10,948 bases of DNA from an uncultured Ruminococcus sp. Lineage in GTDB: Bacteria; Bacillota; Clostridia; Oscillospirales; Acutalibacteraceae. The stretch covers positions 1-10,948 of the forward strand of contig CAMGGF010000026.1 in assembly GCA_946055445.1 (NCBI GenBank), given 5' to 3'. Positions within the stretch are counted from its first letter, which is position 1, and every line of letters begins with the position of its first letter. Positions 6,043 through 10,948 of this stretch are shown in pieces. The translations under genes and the position numbers were made by a program. Under the pieces are notes generated by a model that ran no database searches, was not told where the DNA came from, and saw only the letters and a list, made by a program, of their open reading frames with translations.

Positions 6043-6785
6043 CAGCAATTCTCAAAAATTTATCCCCCCTCACGATTTTACGGGAAAAGAACGGCAAACG
6101 CCGTATGACGATAATGGTTTGCAGCATTTTGCTAATGGGCTTCGGGATTTCGGTGTTTTCTTTCTCCGACCTCGGCGTAGACCCGTTTACCGCGATGAAT
6201 ATGGCGGTCAGTGCAAAATTGGGCATGGGACTCGGGCTGTATCAAATGCTTGTAAACGGCGTACTGCTTTTTGCAGTTGCATTTTTCTCGAAAAAACTGA
6301 TCGGCATCGGTACGGTCATCAATATGATTGGTGTCGGCTATGTGTGCGAATTTTTCACGGCGCTGTATGACCGCTATTTGCCCGCGCCCGAAACCTTTGC
6401 GGCGCAACTTTTCTTAATGGCAATAGGCGTGGTTCTGCTGAGCCTTGCCGCCTCGCTTTTCTTCACGGCGGCTTTGGGTGTCGGCCCGTATGACGCGGCG
6501 GGATTTGTGTTTGACGAAAAAACCAAGATACAGTACAAATGGTGCCGTGTAATTACCGACCTTATCTGCACGGTCATTGCAATTTGCTTTGCAGGACCTG
6601 TGGGTATCGGCACAATCGTTACGGCGTTTTGTATGGGCCCTGTGGTCACTTTCTTTAACAAAGCAGTTTCACAAAAACTGCTCTACATAGATTTTCGCAC
6701 TTTTCTGCGCCTGACGGTGCGGTACTACGATTTCCGCAAATTCGGTGCGGGCTTTGTTTCTCCGAACGGCAGATTTGCTTCTTGA
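6039..6785 (+). CDS. YczE/YyaS/YitT-family integral membrane protein
   Basis: A 248-residue protein with about six membrane segments (about 23-43, 64-84, 88-110, 119-143, 172-190, 192-208) and a basic hydrophilic tail. Family marks are SDLGVDPFTAMN (43-54), GLYQMLVN, IGIGTVINMIGVGY (88-101) and the second copy LGVGPYDAAG (146-155), VGIGTIVTAF (188-197). The two halves look like copies of one three-helix unit. Function of the family is poorly known; Bacillus YczE is linked to lipopeptide production, and transport is often assumed. ATG 6039 is preferred over the in-frame GTG 6012 because AAGGTAGG (6026-6032 region) lies six bases before it and the extra residues are not family-like. It is flanked by terminators, so transcribed alone. 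Confidence 0.82.
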   Translation: MTAILKNLSPLTILREKNGKRRMTIMVCSILLMGFGISVFSFSDLGVDPFTAMNMAVSAKLGMGLGLYQMLVNGVLLFAVAFFSKKLIGIGTVINMIGVGYVCEFFTALYDRYLPAPETFAAQLFLMAIGVVLLSLAASLFFTAALGVGPYDAAGFVFDEKTKIQYKWCRVITDLICTVIAICFAGPVGIGTIVTAFCMGPVVTFFNKAVSQKLLYIDFRTFLRLTVRYYDFRKFGAGFVSPNGRFAS

Positions 6786-6817
6786 TTTTTTCTCTCTCTT
6801 TTCCTTCTATATACATG

Positions 6818-6850
6818 AAAACGGCGGCAAAAGGCTGCCGTTTTTATTTT
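6818..6850 (+). terminator. Terminator of the YczE-like gene
   Basis: AAAACGGCGGC pairs with GCTGCCGTTTT (one G-U pair) around a five-base A-rich loop, followed by TATTTT. It begins 32 bases after the stop. Confidence 0.88.
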
Positions 6851-6869
6851 GTCGGATTTTGCCTGCACC

Positions 6870-6899
6870 TTGACAATCGCCCACCGTTTTTGTTATCAT
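6870..6899 (+). promoter_or_regulatory. Promoter of the PASTA pseudokinase gene
   Basis: A consensus TTGACA (6870-6875) and an extended -10 TG-T-TATCAT (6891-6899) at 18-bp spacing give a strong sigma-A-type promoter, with a leader of about 45 bases and a GGGAGGG ribosome site (6940-6946) before the ATG. Confidence 0.8.
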
Positions 6900-6952
6900 A
6901 TATTCTTGAAATACTGTCTATATTTACATAATCGTTTTCGGGAGGGCTTTGT

Positions 6953-8623
6953 ATGCTGCAAGAAACTTTATGTATGAATTGTATGAAGGAAATCGGTGAC
7001 GCCGAAGTTTGTCCGCATTGCGGCTTTTCGGCGGACGGCCCGCAAATTGCACCCTATCTGCCGTTTCACACTTTGGTCGGCGGTCGATATGTCATCGGAA
7101 AAATGCTTTCTGCCGGCGGCGACGGCGTAACTTATATTGCGTGGGATGCCGAGCGTAAAACACGGGTAACCGTGCGCGAGTATTTGCCCGAGGGGCTTTC
7201 AGCGCGCGCGGAAAACGGAACGCAAACCGTAGTGCTTCGCGGCAGTGAATTGCTGTATCAAGACGGACTTGCGGACTTTTTGGCGTTGTGGCGCAATTTG
7301 GCGCGTGTACGCTCTTTAACGGCTATGATTCCCGTGTTGGATATTTTGGAGGATAACAACACGGCTTATGCGGTTTCGGAATATGTGGAAACGATTTCCC
7401 TGCGTGACTTTTTATTGAAAAGCCGCACAGGTTATTTGACCTTTGAACAGACCAAAACGCTGTTGATGCCGGTGGTGTCAACCGTGTCCAAACTGCACGA
7501 ATTGGGAATTGTGCACGGCGGCATTTCGCCGAATGCGCTTCGCTTGGGGCGTGACGGCAAAATCCGTTTAACAGATTTTATGATTTTATCCGCACGCGTG
7601 CAAAACAGCGGGTATGTGTCCGAATTGGCGGCAGGATATGCGGCGATTGAACAATACAGCAATGCGGGCAGTATCGGGCCGTGGACAGATGTATATGCGT
7701 TTGGCGCAGTCACATACAGAATGCTTGTCGGCAGTACGCCCGATGAAGCGCCGGCACGCGTTGCAAACGATAAACTGATGATTCCGGCAAAGTTCGTGGA
7801 GAGTTTACCGGCTTACGCGGTCAGCGCACTGCAAAACGCGCTGGCAATCGCGCCCGATGACCGAACCGAAACCATGGATGAATACCGGGAGGAACTTTCC
7901 GGTTCGCCGAAGGTGATGGAAGCGCGCAAAACCGCCGCCAACGCCGCCGTCCAGGCGAAAACCACCGAGGAGGAAGAGGCCCAACGCCGCCGCAAAGAAA
8001 AACTCCGCAAAGAAATGCTTCGAAAACAGGAACAAACGCGCGTTTTACTGATTTCCTTCGGCATTTGTGTGGCTGTGGGGCTTTTGGTGCTCGGTGGATT
8101 TCTGTTCTTCACACGGGACACTTCTCCTGCGGATGATACCACCGCCCCGAGCGTACAGCAGGAACTTGTGGATGTGCCGAATTTCGTCGGGCAAAGTTAT
8201 ACGCGCATTAAAAGCGATACCGTATTAAATGAACGCTTCCGCTTTGTTGTGGAATATGCATACAGCAGTGATGTGGAAAGCGACTATATCATTTCACAGA
8301 GCACCGAGGAGGGACAGCGCGTTCCGATGGGTTCGGAACTGAAAATCGTGGTCAGCCGCGGCGTGGAGTATATTACGCTTCCCGATGTCAAAGGCATGCA
8401 GTATAATGCGGCGGTGCAGGTGCTTATCAATGCGGGCTTTACCTGCACCAAAATCGAAAAAGAGAATGACGGTACGCATACCGCAGGTATTGTGATTGAC
8501 ACAACGCCGCAGTCCGGGAAGAACTATGAAAAAGGCAAAGAAATCTTCGTGCAGGTTTGGGGCGAAGTGCCCACCACGCAGTCAAGCGGTCTCGGGGATT
8601 TAATTCCCAACTTGTTCGGTTGA
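6953..8623 (+). CDS. Zinc-ribbon, kinase-fold, transmembrane PASTA protein; predicted pseudokinase
   Basis: A 556-residue protein. Order of parts: a four-cysteine zinc ribbon (C7-x2-C10, C20-x2-C23); a Ser/Thr kinase fold (about 46-315); a charged, probably coiled-coil linker (about 320-362); one membrane helix (about 363-386); a short spacer; two extracellular PASTA repeats (about 405-470 and 472-537). The fold is clear from RYVIGKMLSAGGDGVTYIAWD and GPWTDVYAFGAVTY. The catalytic residues are not: the VAIK lysine is R75, the alpha-C glutamate region reads FLALWRNL (109-116), HRD reads H188-G-G, the metal-binding Asn is A195, DFG reads D208-F-M, and the first Gly of the P-loop is S53. So phosphotransfer is unlikely and a scaffold or signal-relay role is inferred. 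PASTA repeats usually bind muropeptides. It is a single-gene unit with its own promoter and terminator. An active PrkC-type kinase would keep K and HRD-N. Confidence 0.88.
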   Translation: MLQETLCMNCMKEIGDAEVCPHCGFSADGPQIAPYLPFHTLVGGRYVIGKMLSAGGDGVTYIAWDAERKTRVTVREYLPEGLSARAENGTQTVVLRGSELLYQDGLADFLALWRNLARVRSLTAMIPVLDILEDNNTAYAVSEYVETISLRDFLLKSRTGYLTFEQTKTLLMPVVSTVSKLHELGIVHGGISPNALRLGRDGKIRLTDFMILSARVQNSGYVSELAAGYAAIEQYSNAGSIGPWTDVYAFGAVTYRMLVGSTPDEAPARVANDKLMIPAKFVESLPAYAVSALQNALAIAPDDRTETMDEYREELSGSPKVMEARKTAANAAVQAKTTEEEEAQRRRKEKLRKEMLRKQEQTRVLLISFGICVAVGLLVLGGFLFFTRDTSPADDTTAPSVQQELVDVPNFVGQSYTRIKSDTVLNERFRFVVEYAYSSDVESDYIISQSTEEGQRVPMGSELKIVVSRGVEYITLPDVKGMQYNAAVQVLINAGFTCTKIEKENDGTHTAGIVIDTTPQSGKNYEKGKEIFVQVWGEVPTTQSSGLGDLIPNLFG

Positions 8624-8636
8624 GGATTTATGATGT

Positions 8637-8673
8637 AAAAAGGCAGCCTCCAACGAGGTTGCCTTTTCTTTTC
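8637..8673 (+). terminator. Terminator of the PASTA pseudokinase gene
   Basis: AAAAGGCAGCCTC pairs with GAGGTTGCCTTTT (one G-U pair) around a CAAC loop, followed by CTTTTC. It begins 13 bases after the stop. Confidence 0.92.
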
Positions 8674-8722
8674 AGCAACCGTTAGTTGCGCTCTTTTTTT
8701 TTGCGTTGACACCAAAAATTTG

Positions 8723-8751
8723 CTGACAAACCGTAAATTGTATGGTACAAT
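8723..8751 (+). promoter_or_regulatory. Promoter of the membrane protein/acyltransferase pair
   Basis: CTGACA (8723-8728), 17 bases, then TACAAT (8746-8751) preceded by TGG as an extended -10. The transcript would start near 8758, about 30 bases before the ATG, which has a consensus AGGAGG (8777-8782). Confidence 0.78.
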
Positions 8752-8787
8752 AAAAACAAAACAAAAAGTCTATTTTAGGAGGTTCTT

Positions 8788-9600
8788 ATGCAAAACTTCA
8801 TCGAGTATATTGAAGAGGCTTTTCAGGGGCAAGCGGACAGCGATACCCTCTACCGATACAAACGGCAGTTGCTCGGGAAAATGACCGAGCGCGCCAATGA
8901 AGTCACCCACACAGGGTTGCGGGATGACAAAGTGCTGAACGATTTGATTATCAGTGAATTTCCCGATTTGCAAGACGATTATCAGCGTTTTCGCAAGGCA
9001 GACCGCAAAAAACGCCGCGAAAAGTTATTTAACCGCATTATGATTTTCGGTTCAATCGGTGTTTCTCTGCTGCTGGTTATTATTTTCCTTGCAATTGGCT
9101 TTGTTACGGATGTTTGGACGCCGACTTGGCTGATTGTTGCGGATGGTATTCTGCTTTGGGTTATCTTTATACTCAGCGAGTGGATTCGCCGCATTACGGG
9201 GCTTCGCCGTCTGTTTCACCCGATTGCCCGTGTGATGCTTGCCATTGCCGTGATGTGCGCGACGGTCGCGTCGTTTTTATTTGCGCTTTCGGCTTTGCAT
9301 TTGCCGAAAGCATGGGTGATTTTCCCCTTCGGCGTGATTTGCATTTACCTTGCCGATGCAATTTACGCCAATGTTACCAAGCAAAAATTGCGTATCATTA
9401 ACTATCTTGTCTATATCCTTGCGGCTTCGCCGATGGTATATGTGTTCCTCGGCGGGCTGGAAATCATACCGTGGGCGCCGGGCTGGTTGATTGTACCGCT
9501 TGCGGTGGTTGTTGATATTTTCATTATACTTGGTGTTATGGCAAACAATACGAAATACAAATATAAACCGGAGGTGGATGCAGCATGGAACGAAGATTAA
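8788..9600 (+). CDS. Six-helix membrane protein with helical N-terminal domain (HAAS/permease-prefix-like)
   Basis: A 270-residue protein of unknown function. Residues 1-80 are hydrophilic and helical (FIEYIEEAFQGQADSDTLYR through DLQDDYQRFRKADRKKRREK) and resemble the HAAS or permease-prefix helical domains that often sit before membrane segments in Firmicutes; this likeness is by eye only. A basic stretch (70-80) then leads into six membrane helices at about 84-107, 111-131, 146-170, 174-194, 204-223 and 231-252, with a short charged tail, so both ends should be cytoplasmic. No catalytic motif is seen. It has a perfect AGGAGG ribosome site. Its last 16 bases overlap the start of the acyltransferase-like gene, which strongly suggests joint function, for example a membrane anchor or export partner (inference). 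Confidence 0.72.
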   Translation: MQNFIEYIEEAFQGQADSDTLYRYKRQLLGKMTERANEVTHTGLRDDKVLNDLIISEFPDLQDDYQRFRKADRKKRREKLFNRIMIFGSIGVSLLLVIIFLAIGFVTDVWTPTWLIVADGILLWVIFILSEWIRRITGLRRLFHPIARVMLAIAVMCATVASFLFALSALHLPKAWVIFPFGVICIYLADAIYANVTKQKLRIINYLVYILAASPMVYVFLGGLEIIPWAPGWLIVPLAVVVDIFIILGVMANNTKYKYKPEVDAAWNED

Positions 9601-10865
9601 ACGCTGAATTGTGGGACAAAATGCATTATTTGTTCCGCGATTACAATGACCGTATGGTGCATGTCAAATTGCAGTATGACTTTGAAATTGACATTGAGGC
9701 GCTCAAAACTGTGATTATCTGCTTTTTTGAAAAAGCGCCCGTACTCCATTCCAGTTTTAAGGATAACCATGTGAGTCCCTATTGGATTGTAAAACCCTAC
9801 CGTATTGATGATGTGTTGGAGGTTTCCTATCCCGATGATGTCGAAGCGGCGGCAGACGCCTTTTTGACGCAGGAAATTCCGCCCGACAGCGATATTCAAA
9901 TGAAAGTGGCGGTGTTCTTTCAGGACGGCAAAACCACGCTCTGTATGATTGAAAATCATATGTGTATGGACGGCGGCGACTTTAAGTATTTCTTAAAAGC
10001 GTTTTGCAAAAATTACAATGACTATATCGAAAACGGCGTCAGCCCCGTCGATTTGCGCGAAGGCTCACGCTCGTATGACCAAGTGTATAACGATTTCTCA
10101 AAAACCGAACAGAGAATGGCGCGCAATCTGTATAAGAATATCAACGCCAAGGACGACCACAAATTCCCCTTAACGCCCGACAGTATCCGTGACCGTTCGT
10201 TTATTGCCAAGCGCAAAATCAGCGCCGAAAAACTGGCGCAGATTAAAGCGGCGGGCAAAAAACACGGCGCAACCGTCAACGATATGTTGTTGACCGCATA
10301 TTTTTACAGCCTGTATACATTGGCAAATTACAGCCCGTATGAGGGGGTTTCGATTTCCTGCGCGATTGACCTGCGCCGCCATTTAAAAGATGTCAGCGAC
10401 GAGGGGCTTACCAATCACACCGCGTGGATGCAATGTAAGGTGCCTGAGCGCGGCAAGGATATTTTCCAAACACTCCAATATGTAAAACACAGTTCCAACC
10501 AATTTAAACAGGATAAATTTATGGGGCTGTACGGCTTGCCGCTTTTAAAACTCGGCTATACCATTATGCCGCACGCCGCGAGTGAGGAAATCATTAAAAT
10601 CGGCTATTCCAATCCCCTTTTGGCGATGAGCAATATCGGCATTTTGGAAGCGGATAAGTTAGCGCTTTGCGGGCATGAGCCGACCGACGGCTTTATGACC
10701 GGTGCGGTAAAATATAAGCCGTTTGTACTGTTGTCGGCAACCACCATGCACAATGTGGTGACGCTGTCGATGTGCGTGCGCGGCAACGACGAAGACAAAA
10801 AGACCGTTGAACGCTTTTTCGACTTGATGGAACAGAGTTTGGACGCGCTGACCGCGGGTGTATGA
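9585..10865 (+). CDS. Stand-alone condensation-domain-like acyltransferase (alcohol acetyltransferase/PapA5-type superfamily)
   Basis: A 426-residue protein of the CoA-dependent acyltransferase (chloramphenicol acetyltransferase/NRPS condensation) fold. The catalytic motif HHxxxDG appears as N124-H125-M-C-M-D129-G130, keeping the second, catalytic His and the structural Asp-Gly but with Asn in place of the first His. The first half has YDFEIDIEALKTVI and APVLHSSF, typical of the N-terminal subdomain. The second half has KISAEKLAQIKAAGKKHGATVNDML, ISCAIDLRRHL, LTNHTAWM and MSNIGIL, typical of the donor-side subdomain. There is no carrier, adenylation or membrane domain, so it probably transfers an acyl group from CoA or a carrier protein to an unknown alcohol or amine. 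The start has GGAGGTG eight bases upstream, inside the preceding gene. It ends 22 bases before a terminator. Confidence 0.8.
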   Translation: MERRLNAELWDKMHYLFRDYNDRMVHVKLQYDFEIDIEALKTVIICFFEKAPVLHSSFKDNHVSPYWIVKPYRIDDVLEVSYPDDVEAAADAFLTQEIPPDSDIQMKVAVFFQDGKTTLCMIENHMCMDGGDFKYFLKAFCKNYNDYIENGVSPVDLREGSRSYDQVYNDFSKTEQRMARNLYKNINAKDDHKFPLTPDSIRDRSFIAKRKISAEKLAQIKAAGKKHGATVNDMLLTAYFYSLYTLANYSPYEGVSISCAIDLRRHLKDVSDEGLTNHTAWMQCKVPERGKDIFQTLQYVKHSSNQFKQDKFMGLYGLPLLKLGYTIMPHAASEEIIKIGYSNPLLAMSNIGILEADKLALCGHEPTDGFMTGAVKYKPFVLLSATTMHNVVTLSMCVRGNDEDKKTVERFFDLMEQSLDALTAGV

Positions 10866-10887
10866 AAATAAAAAACAGAATATAACG

Positions 10888-10932
10888 AAACGGGGCTGTA
10901 AAAAAACGAATGTTTTTTTACAGCCCCGTTTT
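10888..10932 (+). terminator. Terminator after the acyltransferase-like gene
   Basis: A perfect 20-bp stem (10888-10907 with 10912-10931) with a GAAT loop. The arms hold an A7 and a T7 run next to the GGGGCTG/CAGCCCC core, and TTTT ends the right arm. Because the left arm starts with A residues, it could also act on a convergent gene beyond the window. The 16 bases after it hold nothing recognisable. Confidence 0.9.
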
Positions 10933-10948
10933 GGGGGATAGGAAAAAA

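Noticed and set aside
7432..7713. Reverse-strand frames within the kinase-fold region
   Set aside because: Shadows of the pseudokinase gene with no start signals or recognisable domains.

Overview
The window looks like chromosomal DNA of an anaerobic Firmicute of the class Clostridia, probably an Oscillospiraceae/Ruminococcaceae-type gut lineage. This is an inference from gene content and style: a NifS-NifU iron-sulfur pair, a quinolinate synthase with three cluster cysteines, an AraC regulator with a GyrI-like domain, a zinc-ribbon kinase-like protein with PASTA repeats, strong AGGAGG-type ribosome binding sites, and sigma-A-like promoters with TGn extensions. GC content looks moderate. No tRNA, rRNA, CRISPR array, transposase or phage gene was seen.

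Layout. 1-872: the 3' end of a cysteine desulfurase gene (nifS type), overlapped by nifU and closed by a strong terminator. 922-1915: a monocistronic AraC-type regulator with its own extended -10 promoter and terminator; a strong Shine-Dalgarno plus ATG sits inside this gene exactly at the domain boundary. 1916-2072: non-coding, holding a 20-bp perfect palindrome and an 85-bp imperfect palindromic repeat. 2073-3503 (minus strand): an O-antigen ligase/polymerase-like membrane protein, the only reverse-strand gene. 3504-3715: divergent promoter region. 3716-5834: nadA-mnmA operon with terminator. 5835-6038: AT-rich regulatory region with nested inverted repeats and a possible 18-codon leader ORF. 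6039-6850: a YczE/YyaS-family membrane protein. 6870-8673: a zinc ribbon/kinase-fold/transmembrane/PASTA protein whose catalytic residues are nearly all replaced, so a pseudokinase. 8723-10932: a two-gene unit in which a six-helix membrane protein with a helical N-terminal domain overlaps by 16 bp a stand-alone condensation-domain-like acyltransferase; it ends in a 20-bp-stem terminator.

How the genes relate. NifS and NifU make and assemble Fe-S clusters. NadA carries a [4Fe-4S] cluster, and MnmA uses persulfide sulfur from a desulfurase to thiolate tRNA, so three of the transcription units' products share sulfur trafficking. The other units concern the cell surface or membrane: polymer ligase, YczE-like protein, PASTA pseudokinase, and the membrane protein/acyltransferase pair. 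The points most worth a second look are the PASTA pseudokinase, the coupled membrane protein/acyltransferase pair, and the internal start in the AraC gene.
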